Of a stretch of 64,000 nt of DNA, positions 50,863-59,602 are shown one piece after another. A program made the position numbers and the translations under genes. The stretch lies in NCBI GenBank assembly GCA_903893745.1, contig CAITNF010000004.1:186001-250000 (forward strand), given 5' to 3'. The stretch comes from an uncultured Actinomycetes bacterium. GTDB lineage: Bacteria > Actinomycetota > Acidimicrobiia > Acidimicrobiales > RAAP-2. How positions within the stretch are numbered: the stretch's first letter is position 1; each line of letters opens with the position of its first letter. The notes beneath the pieces are model-generated. The model was not told where the DNA came from. It was given only the letters and a program-made list of their open reading frames with translations, and made no database searches.

Positions 50863-51432
50863 CTAGACCCGTGATCCCATAAAGAGTGGAATCACGGCCT
50901 CGGGTAGGAATTTCGCGAGTTCTTCAAGGTCCATGGAGCTGTCACGAATAAAGGTGCTCGATAGATCAACTGGTTCCATGGGAATCTCGTAATAGTCCCA
51001 ACCGTCGGCGACGCGCGAGGATCCCCCGGGGCGTGGCACCACGCCCACGCGGACCAACGAGCGCAACTCCTCGGCCCCGTGCCAGCTGTCGATCTGTGCG
51101 GCCAGGTCAGCCCCCACGAGCAGGTCCACCTCGTTGGCGACCTGTAGGAGTTCGCGCACGGTGTCGAGCGTGTACGAAGGACCGGTTCGAAGGAGTTCGC
51201 GGTCGGACACGACAACGAGGTCCAGGTTAGAAAAAGCCGCCCGAGCCATGGCCAAGCGCACTTGCGCCGATCGCACACCACCGTGAAAGCTCTTTTGGTA
51301 CGGATCGCCCGCCACCGTCACCTCGATGCAGTCGAAACGACCAGTGCGAGCCGCCGCCCCGAGGGCCGCCACGTGCCCTCGATGAGGCGGGTCGAAGGTC
51401 CCGCCGAAGAGACCAAGGCGCCGTGCTGTCAC
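50863..51432 (-). CDS. nadD: Nicotinate-mononucleotide adenylyltransferase
   Basis: A 189-residue enzyme that adenylates nicotinate mononucleotide on the way to NAD. The nucleotidyltransferase motif G-L-F-G-G-T-F-D-P-P-H-R-G-H (residues 7-20) and the C-terminal S-S-T-F-I-R near 162 (the usual I-S-S-T-x-I-R) are intact, with the W-H-G-A-E-E loop near 116. GTG start with TAAGGT six bases upstream, so probably leaderless. It heads nadD-small membrane protein-rsfS and is divergent from the DAHP synthase gene. Confidence 0.95.
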   Translation of the reverse strand: MTARRLGLFGGTFDPPHRGHVAALGAAARTGRFDCIEVTVAGDPYQKSFHGGVRSAQVRLAMARAAFSNLDLVVVSDRELLRTGPSYTLDTVRELLQVANEVDLLVGADLAAQIDSWHGAEELRSLVRVGVVPRPGGSSRVADGWDYYEIPMEPVDLSSTFIRDSSMDLEELAKFLPEAVIPLFMGSRV

Positions 51433-51438
51433 GTTGCA

Positions 51439-51444
51439 ACCTTA
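51439..51444 (-). promoter_or_regulatory. -10 element TAAGGT, leaderless start of nadD
   Basis: TAAGGT on the minus strand, six bases, then the nadD GTG at 51432. Confidence 0.45.
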
Positions 51445-51450
51445 GGTCGA

Positions 51451-51480
51451 TTGCGGACCCGCCTGACCAGCACCTAACCT
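51451..51480 (+). promoter_or_regulatory. Promoter of the class II DAHP synthase gene
   Basis: TTGCGG (51451-51456), 18 bases, TAACCT (51475-51480), then six bases and the GTG at 51487. Both hexamers are present here, making this one of the better leaderless-promoter examples in the window. Confidence 0.55.
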
Positions 51481-51486
51481 TGAACG

Positions 51487-52869
51487 GTGGAGACCTCGAC
51501 CAACGACTGGAACGTCACGACCTGGCGGTCGCGATCGATTGCTCAGAGCCCGACGTGGCCCGACGTGGCGCACCTCGAACGCGTGGAGAGCGAACTATCG
51601 AAGAAGCCTCCCCTCGTGTTCGCCGGCGAAGCACGTCGCCTCGAAGAGCAGCTCGGCCACGCCGTCCACGGCAAGGCTTTTTTGTTGCAAGCCGGTGACT
51701 GCGCGGAATCGTTCCACGAGGCCGCGGCCGACGCTATTCGCGACAAGCTCAAAGTGATTTTGCAGATGGCGGTCGCTTTGACCTACGCGTCGGGTGTACC
51801 GGTCATCAAGGTGGGACGAATCGCTGGCCAATTTGCCAAACCACGTTCGGAGAATTTCGAAGAGCGCGACGGCGTACGACTTGACGCCTTTCGCGGCCAC
51901 ATCGTCAACGGCGAAGCGTTTGACGCGAACGAGCGCCGACCCGATCCCGACCGCTTGCTCGCCGCGTATCACCAGAGCGTCGCCACGCTGAACCTGCTAC
52001 GCGCCTTCACCACCGGTGGCTTTGCCGCCCTGTCGCGAGTACACGCGTGGAACCAAGAGTTCGTCGCGAACTCCCTCGAGGGCAAGCGCTACTCCATGAT
52101 TGCTGACGAAATCGAGCGCGCACTTTCCTTTATGAAGGCCTGCGGAATTGACCTGCACGATGACAGTTCGCTGCAGGGGGTCGACTTTTACACGAGTCAC
52201 GAAGCACTGATCTTGCCCTACGAGCAGGCGCTCACCCGACGCGACTCGCTAACCGGGTTCTGGTACGACTGCTCGGCCCACATGCTGTGGATTGGTGACC
52301 GCACTCGCCAACTCGACGGCGCGCACGTGGAGTTCTTGCGAGGGGTCGCGAATCCCTTGGGACTAAAAGTTGGCCCCTCCATGGACGCTGATGAACTACG
52401 TCGACTCGTCGACGTCCTCAACCCCGACAACACTGCCGGGCGTTTGACGTTGATCTCTCGAATGGGACGCACCCTGGTCAGTGAGAAACTCCCCCCACTC
52501 GTCGAGGCGTTACGCGACGAAGGTCGCAACGTGCTGTGGACCTGTGACCCCATGCACGGCAATACCTACAAGGCCTCGGGCGGCGAAAAGACTCGCCACT
52601 TTGACGACGTGCTCGATGAGACCTCGCAGTTCTTCGCCGTGCACCAAGCACTCGGCACGTGGCCGGGTGGACTGCACATTGAGCTCACTGGTGACAACGT
52701 CACCGAATGCCTGGGCGGCGGCGATGATCTGGTCGAAGACGACCTGAAGTTGAACTACACCTCAATCTGTGACCCTCGTTTGAACGCCACCCAAAGCCTC
52801 GACATGGCCTTTCACGTGGCCGAGTTTCTACAGGCCTACTCCGCGGCCAACGGCGCGCGGTCGTTGTAA
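51487..52869 (+). CDS. Class II 3-deoxy-7-phosphoheptulonate (DAHP) synthase
   Basis: A 460-residue plant/mycobacterial-type (type II) DAHP synthase, the first step of the shikimate pathway, joining PEP and erythrose 4-phosphate. Seen: [11 protein letters not shown] near residue 66 (metal-ligand Cys), [12 protein letters not shown] near 110, R-V-H-A-W-N near 184, D-P-M-H-G-N-T near 353 and the late metal ligands E-L-T-G and D-P-R-L-N near 395-430. GTG start, leaderless promoter. Its 3' end overlaps the next gene tail to tail by 34 bases. Confidence 0.95.
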   Translation: METSTNDWNVTTWRSRSIAQSPTWPDVAHLERVESELSKKPPLVFAGEARRLEEQLGHAVHGKAFLLQAGDCAESFHEAAADAIRDKLKVILQMAVALTYASGVPVIKVGRIAGQFAKPRSENFEERDGVRLDAFRGHIVNGEAFDANERRPDPDRLLAAYHQSVATLNLLRAFTTGGFAALSRVHAWNQEFVANSLEGKRYSMIADEIERALSFMKACGIDLHDDSSLQGVDFYTSHEALILPYEQALTRRDSLTGFWYDCSAHMLWIGDRTRQLDGAHVEFLRGVANPLGLKVGPSMDADELRRLVDVLNPDNTAGRLTLISRMGRTLVSEKLPPLVEALRDEGRNVLWTCDPMHGNTYKASGGEKTRHFDDVLDETSQFFAVHQALGTWPGGLHIELTGDNVTECLGGGDDLVEDDLKLNYTSICDPRLNATQSLDMAFHVAEFLQAYSAANGARSL

Positions 52870-53522
52870 CGCAACAGTCGACGTCGGTCACGCTCAAATT
52901 CAATTTCGGTAATTGCACAGTTCTCAGTGCGAAGTCGCAGACGCACCGCGGGTGCCGCACCCTCGAGTAACTTCATCGCCTGCTCGATTACGCCACCGTG
53001 CACCACCAAAATGACGCGCTCGCCGCGGTGGCGGGCCTCAATTATGTTCAGTATTCGCACGCAACGCTCATAAAAGCCGGTCCACGATTCACCACCGGGC
53101 GCCAGCGGCGCGTCGGGGTCGCGGTCCCAGTCGGGTCCGCCAAAGCGCGCCACCATCTCGTCCCACGTCAGACCATCGGCCTCGCCGGGGTGCAGTTCGC
53201 ACAGCTCGCAGTCGGCCTGCGCGACGAGGTGACGGGGCAGTCCCGGGGCCAAAATAGCGGCGGTCTCTTTCGCGCGCGGTAGCACCGACGTGTACAGGGC
53301 CACCGCATCATCGAACTCGCGACTGAGCTCGAGTCGAGCGCGCAGCGCATTGGCCTGCGCGCGGCCCAAGTCGGTCAAGCCCCCGCAGCCCAGCGGTCCG
53401 CCCACGACGCCCAGCGCGTTGCAAAATGCCTCGCCGTGACGAATGAGTACGAGTCGCGTTCCCGTCGGGGTGGCCCCTCGAGTGCGGAATCCTTCGGGGG
53501 GCAAGATGCCCTGATCACTCAC
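52836..53522 (-). CDS. Histidine phosphatase (phosphoglycerate-mutase-like)
   Basis: A 228-residue member of the branch-1 histidine phosphatase family. The phosphorylated His lies in L-V-L-I-R-H-G-E near residue 28; the second His is in V-V-H-G-G near 175, with Arg in P-R-A-K-E-T near 83. Family members hydrolyse sugar phosphates, broad phosphoesters or act as mutases; the substrate here is unknown. GTG start overlapping the VWA gene stop by four bases (GTGA). The C-terminal 11 codons share DNA with the convergent DAHP synthase gene. Confidence 0.87.
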   Translation of the reverse strand: MSDQGILPPEGFRTRGATPTGTRLVLIRHGEAFCNALGVVGGPLGCGGLTDLGRAQANALRARLELSREFDDAVALYTSVLPRAKETAAILAPGLPRHLVAQADCELCELHPGEADGLTWDEMVARFGGPDWDRDPDAPLAPGGESWTGFYERCVRILNIIEARHRGERVILVVHGGVIEQAMKLLEGAAPAVRLRLRTENCAITEIEFERDRRRLLRYNDRAPLAAE

Positions 53523-54964
53523 GTGAGTTGCCCCACGAAGGCCTCAAGTTGGCGCAAGGTGCGACACTCAATCACTGCATCACAGTAGGGCTCGTACTTG
53601 TCGATGATTGAGTCACCGCTATTCCAGTAGGCCCGAGGTTCGGGGTTCAGCCAGTACACCGCCTTGGCCCGGTATCGCAGGTCCGCCAGTACTTCGGCGT
53701 GCGGTTGGTGGTAGTTATTTCGTCCATCACCCAAAATTAAGACCGTGGCTCGTCGCGTGATTTGGTCGGCGAAGTTCGTATGGAACGCGAGCAGGGCGCG
53801 GCCGTAGTCCGAGTGACCGTCAAAGGCAATGACGTCAGCTTCGGCGTTGATGCGCGCCACGGCGACCGCCGGGTCGTCAACGCCCTCGAAGAGACTGGTG
53901 ACCTCATCGAGACCGTCGACGAAGACGAAACTTCGCACTTTCGAGAACTGTGAACTAATCGCGTGCACCAAGTGCAACGTAAAGCGAGCGAAGGAGGCAA
54001 CCGAACCCGAGATGTCGGCGATGACGATGATTTCGGGCTTGGCGGGGTGCGGGGGCTTAAAGCGAAGGTCGATGGGTACGCCTCCCGTCGAGAGACTGCC
54101 CCGGACCGTGCGACGAAGATCGACCGGACCGCGGTGGCGTCGACGTCGACGTCGCGCCAGTCGCACCGCCAGCTTGCGACTGAGTGGTCGCAGCGCCCGC
54201 TCGAGCTGGGCCATCTCCTCTCGATTGGCGTGCATCACGTCGAGGTCTTCGGGCAACGGTTTGCGCACCGACTTAGCCAGCGCCTCGGCGCCGCGGTCCT
54301 CGACGAGTCGTTCGCGAATTTCACGCTCGATCGCCGCCTTCAGTGCCTCGACTCGAGCCTGGGCTTCGTCACGCGCCATTCGAGTCGTGAGCGAGTCGTC
54401 GTGCTCGCTCGGTGGCAGAGCCAGTTCGAAGAGACGTTGCTCTAAAGCTTCGAGGTCGAGATTACGCAACGTTCGATAGAGGTAGTACGTGCCACCCACG
54501 GGACGTCCAGGCTCCATACCGGCGTAGCGCTCGACCGCTTCACGAGCGGCGTTCGCCAGCATGTTGCGATCGTTATCGCGCAATGCGGCGAAGAGCATTT
54601 CCGCGAGTTCTTGTGCCGAGAGTGACGACGAACCTCCCCCACCTTCGCCGCGGGCGTCACCCCCACCCCCCTGGCCCGGGGGCTGCTCGCCGCGGTCCTC
54701 GTCGCCCAGGTGGCTCTCCTCGTCGAGTAGTTGCTGGGCGGTCTCCATTGAGCGAATCGAGAAGTAGACCTCAAAGGCGGTGGTGAACGTCGCCAGGTGA
54801 TCGCCGTCCTTGATCAACGTCGCGGCGAGCGAACTGCGCAGGAGTTCGCGCTCACCTAGATCAATAATCTCCATGGCGCGAGCCGCGTCAACGTGCTCGG
54901 TCATCGACACGGGCACTCCGGCGGCGCGCAGCTCGCCAATGAAGTCACCCAGGACGTTAAGCAA
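53519..54964 (-). CDS. VWA-domain protein, CoxE-like
   Basis: A protein of about 481 residues with a C-terminal VWA domain. The MIDAS motif D-I-S-G-S is near residue 330, with the later T and D residues in G-H-S-D-Y-G-R-A near 390. The N-terminal half is helical, with an acidic Gly-rich spacer near 90-115 and an Arg-rich segment near 285. CoxE-like proteins work with MoxR-type ATPases in maturing enzymes such as CO dehydrogenase, but no such enzyme is encoded nearby. The start is uncertain: TTG 54964 overlaps the MoxR stop by eight bases; a TTG at 55006 would overlap by 50. Confidence 0.85.
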   Translation of the reverse strand: MLNVLGDFIGELRAAGVPVSMTEHVDAARAMEIIDLGERELLRSSLAATLIKDGDHLATFTTAFEVYFSIRSMETAQQLLDEESHLGDEDRGEQPPGQGGGGDARGEGGGGSSSLSAQELAEMLFAALRDNDRNMLANAAREAVERYAGMEPGRPVGGTYYLYRTLRNLDLEALEQRLFELALPPSEHDDSLTTRMARDEAQARVEALKAAIEREIRERLVEDRGAEALAKSVRKPLPEDLDVMHANREEMAQLERALRPLSRKLAVRLARRRRRRHRGPVDLRRTVRGSLSTGGVPIDLRFKPPHPAKPEIIVIADISGSVASFARFTLHLVHAISSQFSKVRSFVFVDGLDEVTSLFEGVDDPAVAVARINAEADVIAFDGHSDYGRALLAFHTNFADQITRRATVLILGDGRNNYHQPHAEVLADLRYRAKAVYWLNPEPRAYWNSGDSIIDKYEPYCDAVIECRTLRQLEAFVGQLT

Positions 54965-55904
54965 TGGGCTTCGAGCGACCGAGGAGTTCCTTGGTGGCTC
55001 GATCAATGTCCGACTGGTACTTCAACAAAATGTGCAGCGTGGCGGCGGTCTCTTCGGCGCCAATCTCGTCACGACCGAGAATTACCAAAGTCCTCGCCCA
55101 GTCCAGGGTCTCGGACACGGAAGGGGCCTTCTTTAAATCGAGCAGCCGCAAGGAGCGCACTACTTGGGCAATCTGCTCGGCCAGTGTGGTCGTGATGCCG
55201 GGTACACGCGAGACAATGATGTCGCGTTCGCGCTCCACGTCGGGGTAGCCAATGTAGAGATAGAGGCAACGTCGCTTCAGCGCTTCGGAGAGCTCGCGTG
55301 TGTTGTTCGACGTCAAAAAGACCATGGGAATCTGTCGGGCCTTCACGGTGCCGAGCTCGGGAATCGATACCTGGTACTCCGAGAGAATCTCGAGCAGCAG
55401 CGCTTCGGTCTCGAGTTCCACCCGGTCGACCTCGTCAATGAGCAGCACGACGGGATCGACCGCCGAGATCGCCTCAAGCAGCGGACGAGTCAGCAGAAAC
55501 TCTTCGGCAAAAATGTCCTCTTCGAGGTGCGACCACTCTTCGGTGCCCGTGCCCTCGGGACGCCCCGCTTGAATCCGCAGCAGCTGTTTGCGGTAGTTCC
55601 ATTCGTAGAGCGCCTTGGACTCGTCGAGCCCCTCGTAGCACTGCAGTCGAATGAGTCGAGCCCCAATAGCGTCGGCCACCGCGCGCGCTAGCGCCGTCTT
55701 ACCCGTACCGGCCGGTCCTTCAACCAGCACTGGTTTGGCTAAGCGGTCGGCGAGAAACGTCACTGACGCAATGGCGTCGTCACTCAGGTAGTCATTACTT
55801 GCCAAGCGCTCACGCACGCTGGCCGGTGAATCAAAGTGGGGCAAGGGCGTCGTAGCGAGACCCAACCGGTTAGCCAGTTCTTCGCGGGGGTCGAGCGCGT
55901 TCAC
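54957..55904 (-). CDS. MoxR-type AAA+ ATPase (CoxD-like)
   Basis: A 315-residue AAA+ ATPase. Walker A G-P-A-G-T-G-K-T near residue 64, Walker B L-L-I-D-E-V-D-R near 160, sensor-1 S-N-N near 202 and arginine-finger-like L-K-R-R-C near 212 are present. The start is GTG 55904, overlapping the proA stop by four bases; the frame extends 30 bases higher but within proA. It is coupled to the VWA gene that follows and forms a chaperone-like pair with it. The target protein is unknown. Confidence 0.88.
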   Translation of the reverse strand: MNALDPREELANRLGLATTPLPHFDSPASVRERLASNDYLSDDAIASVTFLADRLAKPVLVEGPAGTGKTALARAVADAIGARLIRLQCYEGLDESKALYEWNYRKQLLRIQAGRPEGTGTEEWSHLEEDIFAEEFLLTRPLLEAISAVDPVVLLIDEVDRVELETEALLLEILSEYQVSIPELGTVKARQIPMVFLTSNNTRELSEALKRRCLYLYIGYPDVERERDIIVSRVPGITTTLAEQIAQVVRSLRLLDLKKAPSVSETLDWARTLVILGRDEIGAEETAATLHILLKYQSDIDRATKELLGRSKPIA

Positions 55905-57136
55905 CGCACCTGCCCGGTGCCGCGCACTACCCACTTCAAACAGGTCAGCTCGCGAAGTCCCATTGGACCGCGCGCGTGCAACTTCTGCGTGGAGATCCCT
56001 ACTTCGCCGCCCAGACCCAACTCGCCGCCGTCAATAAAGCGCGTCGACGCGTTGACCAGTACCGCGGCCGCGTCGACGCGTCGAACCCAGCTCTGCGCGT
56101 GCTCGTGCGACTCCGTCACGATGGCCTCACTGTGGCCCGTGCCGTAGCGCGCGACGTGGGTAATCGCTTCGTCGAGCGAGTCCACTACCTTCACGGCCAA
56201 AATCAGGTCGAGGAACTCCCGGGCGAAGTCGTCTTCGGTTGCGAGCGTTGCTCCGGGCAGGTAGCCGCGAGCTCGCTCGTCGGCGCGAAGTTCGACCTGG
56301 GGCACGACCGCCGCCAGCCGCGTTAGAAACGGTTCGGCGATGGCGCGGTGCACCAGCACTGTCTCGGCGGCGTTACAGACGCCCGGACGCGACGTTTTGG
56401 CATTCGCCACAATGGCGAGGGCCATCTCGAGATTTGCCGACTCGTCAACAAAAACGTGGCAGTTGCCGTCACCGTCAAGGACGTACGGCACTCGAGCGTG
56501 CTCGCGCATCGCGGCAATCAAGCTGGGACCACCTCGCGGTATCAAACAGTCGAGTACGTCGGTCAGCTGCATGAAGGCAACGGCCACTTCGTGCGAGGGG
56601 TCGTCCACTAAAGCCACACCGAACGGACTCAGTCCCTCTTTTTCGAGAGCCGCGTGCCAGAGTTTGACGATAAAACGATTGGTCGCCATGGCCGAGGACG
56701 ATCCGCGAAGGTACGCGGCATTACCACTACGCACGCAAAGGCCCGCCACGTCACTCGTGACGTTGGGTCGATTTTCGTACACGACGCCAATCACGCCGAG
56801 GGGCACGCGCAGTCGCTCGACGCGCAACCCGTTCGGTCGCACATCTTGATCCACCACTTCAAAGAGTGGATCGGGGGCGTTAGCGATTTCGCGCAGTGAA
56901 CTCACCATGCCCGCCACGCGCGCCTCGGTCAAGGTGAGTCGGTCTCGTCCCGGACCCGACTCGGTGTACGCAGCCACCTCGGCGGCGTTCACCGCTAACA
57001 GCTCATCGATCTGCTGTTCGAGTTGGTCGGCCACGTGATCGAGAACGGCGCGACGCTGTTCATTGGTGGCCTGGGCTAGTTCCACGGCCGCTCGGCGTAC
57101 GGCCACACTCTGCTCGGTCAAGGCGCTCGTCGTCAC
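55901..57136 (-). CDS. proA: Gamma-glutamyl phosphate reductase
   Basis: A 411-residue aldehyde-dehydrogenase-fold enzyme that reduces gamma-glutamyl phosphate to the semialdehyde for proline synthesis. The catalytic Cys is in S-R-P-G-V-C-N-A-A-E-T near residue 254, with V-I-Y/V-E-N-R-P-N-V-T near 120 and G-G-P-S-L-I near 200. GTG start with TACGCT six bases upstream and TTCGAC 17 bases above that, so it may have its own promoter although proB is 21 bases before it. Confidence 0.95.
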   Translation of the reverse strand: MTTSALTEQSVAVRRAAVELAQATNEQRRAVLDHVADQLEQQIDELLAVNAAEVAAYTESGPGRDRLTLTEARVAGMVSSLREIANAPDPLFEVVDQDVRPNGLRVERLRVPLGVIGVVYENRPNVTSDVAGLCVRSGNAAYLRGSSSAMATNRFIVKLWHAALEKEGLSPFGVALVDDPSHEVAVAFMQLTDVLDCLIPRGGPSLIAAMREHARVPYVLDGDGNCHVFVDESANLEMALAIVANAKTSRPGVCNAAETVLVHRAIAEPFLTRLAAVVPQVELRADERARGYLPGATLATEDDFAREFLDLILAVKVVDSLDEAITHVARYGTGHSEAIVTESHEHAQSWVRRVDAAAVLVNASTRFIDGGELGLGGEVGISTQKLHARGPMGLRELTCLKWVVRGTGQVR

Positions 57137-57142
57137 GGTTCT

Positions 57143-57148
57143 AGCGTA
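57143..57148 (-). promoter_or_regulatory. -10 element TACGCT, leaderless start of proA
   Basis: TACGCT, six bases, then the proA GTG at 57136. TTCGAC lies 17 bases upstream of the hexamer as a possible -35, inside the proB 3' end. Confidence 0.5.
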
Positions 57149-57157
57149 ATAGAGCGA

Positions 57158-58225
57158 TTAGACCCGTCGAAGCAGCACGAGATCGTCACGGTGCACGACC
57201 ACGTCATCGCCTTCGTCAAAGGACTCGGCGCTCACTCGAACTAAGCCCTTGGCGACAATTTGACCGTCGGGTCCGACCACGTCAATGGCGTCGCCTTCGA
57301 CGAACGTGCCGGTGTGCACGAGCACGCCCACGCGCAACAGACTGCTCCCCTGGTCTTCGAGCGCGCGCAACGCGCCGTCATTCACGTGCAGGGAACCTTG
57401 ACTGGCGACCGCAAAGGCAATCCACGCTTTGCGAGCGGACAGCCGCTCACTTCGCGGATGAAACGTGGTACCAAACCCCGGTTGGGCGCGCAGTGCCAAC
57501 TGCAGCGGTGTAGTGGCGCGCGCGGGCGCAATAACGGTCGTGACACCCGACCAGGTCGCCATCCGGGCGGCGGCGAGCTTCGAGGCCATGCCCCCACTTC
57601 CCACGTCAGACTTACCTCCGGCCAGAGCCAAGAGGTCCGCGTCAAACGAGGAGACCTCTTCAATCAAGGTGGCGCTGGGGTCGAGTCGCGGGTCGGCCGT
57701 GAGTAGTCCGTCGGTGTCGGTTAAGAGCACGAGGTGCGTCGCCCCCACGAGGTTCGCCACCAGTGCCGCCAATCGATCGTTATCACCGAATCGAATCTCC
57801 TCGTCCGCCACGGCGTCGTTCTCGTTCACAATCGGTACCACCCCTAAGTGCAACAACGCGTCGAGGGTTCCGCGAGCGTGCAGATACTGACCACGATGGG
57901 AGAAATCAAGTGGTGCGAGCAGGACTTGACCAACCGCCGTGCCTAATTCACCAAAGGCGTTACGCCACGCGTGCATGAGTAGGGGTTGACCGACCGCCGA
58001 CACCGCCTGCAAGGTAACCCCGTCACTCGGTCGTCGCTGGCCCTTTCCAACTTCGGCCCAGCCCGCGGTAATCGCTCCCGACGTCACGACAATGACCGAC
58101 CAGCCCTCTGCTCGCAGCGCGACCACGTCTTCGGCAATCGCCACGAGCACGCTGTAGTCAACACCACCGCTCGCGTCGGTGACCGAGGTGGTGCCAATTT
58201 TGACTACGACACTACGCGTCATCAT
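57158..58225 (-). CDS. proB: Glutamate 5-kinase
   Basis: A 355-residue amino-acid-kinase enzyme that phosphorylates the gamma-carboxyl of glutamate, the first step of proline synthesis. Seen: V-V-V-K-I-G-T-T-S-V near residue 5, F-G-D-N-D-R-L-A-A near 145, T-D-T-D-G-L near 167 and a C-terminal PUA domain (about 275-355). ATG 58225 is chosen because GGAGA lies six bases upstream; ATG 58222 and GTG 58228 are close alternatives. The start overlaps obgE by 14 bases. Confidence 0.94.
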   Translation of the reverse strand: MMTRSVVVKIGTTSVTDASGGVDYSVLVAIAEDVVALRAEGWSVIVVTSGAITAGWAEVGKGQRRPSDGVTLQAVSAVGQPLLMHAWRNAFGELGTAVGQVLLAPLDFSHRGQYLHARGTLDALLHLGVVPIVNENDAVADEEIRFGDNDRLAALVANLVGATHLVLLTDTDGLLTADPRLDPSATLIEEVSSFDADLLALAGGKSDVGSGGMASKLAAARMATWSGVTTVIAPARATTPLQLALRAQPGFGTTFHPRSERLSARKAWIAFAVASQGSLHVNDGALRALEDQGSSLLRVGVLVHTGTFVEGDAIDVVGPDGQIVAKGLVRVSAESFDEGDDVVVHRDDLVLLRRV

Positions 58226-59579
58226 CACCGTCTCCCAGATCTAATCGTCCGTGACGCGCCAAACGTTCACGTCGCGACGCGCGGTGGTGATCACCACGAT
58301 CGAGGCCGGCACCCACTTCGTCGCGCCACCATTCAAAGGCCAGCGGTCCAACGCGCACCAGGTCACCGTCACGCACGCCCGCCCGGGTGAGCATGCGGTC
58401 CACCCCGAGGGCGCGCAGTCGTCGCACAATCTCGGCCAGGGCCTCATCATCAGTGAGATCTTGAAAGCGAACGGCGCGCAGTGCGGGCCGTCCCAGCACG
58501 CTCCACTCATTCACGCCAAGTCGCTCCACATCGATTTCGTCGGGTACCGGACGATGGACCACCACGGCGTGGTCGAGGGCCGCAATCTCGTCGCGGCGTG
58601 CGTCCACCACGAGTCCCGCTAACTGGGCCACCAGTTGATCAATTCCCTCACCGGTCACCGACGAAATGGTCATCACGTCGTCAAGCTCACTCGACGCAAC
58701 GTCACCCTTTGAGCCCACTACCAGTCGAGGCCGCTCGAGCAGGTCAGCTTGGTAGTCGCCCAACTCGCGCAGTAGCACCTCGAGCTGTTCGCCCGGAGCG
58801 AGTGGAGCGGTCTCGGAGAGATCGAGCAGCACGCACAGCACCCGGGCTCGCTCGACGTGGCGAAGAAAATCGTGGCCCAGACCTCGTCCTTCAGCGGCTC
58901 CCTCAATCAGCCCGGGGATGTCCGCCATAACGAACTCGGTGGCGTCGTTGGGACGACCCGAACGCGCGCCCACTCGCACGACGCCGAGATTAGGTACCAA
59001 CGTCGTGAAGGGATAGTCCGCGATCTTGGGGCGAGCGGCCGAGACTCGCGCAATCAACGTGGACTTACCCACGTTGGGAAAACCAATGAGCGCGACGTCG
59101 GCTTTCAGTTTTAGTTCGAGGTCGTACCAAAACTCGGCGCCCACCTCGCCCTGCTCGGCGAAGGCCGGAGCTCGTCGTTGATTCGACAGAAAACGTGCGT
59201 TACCCGCGCCGCCGAGTCCACCCTCGGCCGCGAGCCAGCGGTCGCCCGGACCACTCAGGTCGACGAGAATGGCGCCTTCGGCGTCGTAGACCACGGTGCC
59301 GATTGGCACGGGCACGACGATTTCTTTGCCGCGTGCGCCGTGCTGGCGTTTGGAGGTGCCGTGCTGACCGTCAGTACCGCGGCGAAAGGGGTGATCGCGA
59401 AAGCCCAGCAGTGATGCCTGATTGGGATCGGCCACCAGCCACACGTCGCCGCCGCGCCCCCCATCGCCGCCGTCGGGTCCACCCTTGGCCACGTGCGCCT
59501 CGCGACGGAAACTCACGCAGCCCGCGCCCCCGTCGCCAGCCTTGGCGTGCAACTTGGCGGAATCGACGAAGGAAGACAC
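58212..59579 (-). CDS. obgE: GTPase Obg/CgtA
   Basis: A 455-residue ribosome-associated GTPase needed for 50S assembly and linked to growth control. The Gly-rich Obg domain fills 1-158 (K-A-G-D-G-G-A-G-C-V-S-F-R-R-E), the G domain has G-F-P-N-V-G-K-S-T near 168 and D-I-P-G-L-I-E-G-A near 218, and the OCT domain (about 355-425) ends with F-E-W-W. After OCT is a short Arg/Asp-rich tail. GTG start with TAGGAT six bases upstream. Usually obgE follows rplU-rpmA; here hup and the aminotransferase lie between. Confidence 0.95.
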   Translation of the reverse strand: MSSFVDSAKLHAKAGDGGAGCVSFRREAHVAKGGPDGGDGGRGGDVWLVADPNQASLLGFRDHPFRRGTDGQHGTSKRQHGARGKEIVVPVPIGTVVYDAEGAILVDLSGPGDRWLAAEGGLGGAGNARFLSNQRRAPAFAEQGEVGAEFWYDLELKLKADVALIGFPNVGKSTLIARVSAARPKIADYPFTTLVPNLGVVRVGARSGRPNDATEFVMADIPGLIEGAAEGRGLGHDFLRHVERARVLCVLLDLSETAPLAPGEQLEVLLRELGDYQADLLERPRLVVGSKGDVASSELDDVMTISSVTGEGIDQLVAQLAGLVVDARRDEIAALDHAVVVHRPVPDEIDVERLGVNEWSVLGRPALRAVRFQDLTDDEALAEIVRRLRALGVDRMLTRAGVRDGDLVRVGPLAFEWWRDEVGAGLDRGDHHRASRRERLARHGRLDLGDGDDDA

Positions 59580-59585
59580 ACCCTT

Positions 59586-59591
59586 ATCCTA
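59586..59591 (-). promoter_or_regulatory. -10 element TAGGAT, leaderless start of obgE
   Basis: TAGGAT on the minus strand, six bases, then the obgE GTG at 59579, in the 23-base gap after the aminotransferase gene. Confidence 0.5.
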
Positions 59592-59602
59592 CGACCCGTG
59601 CG

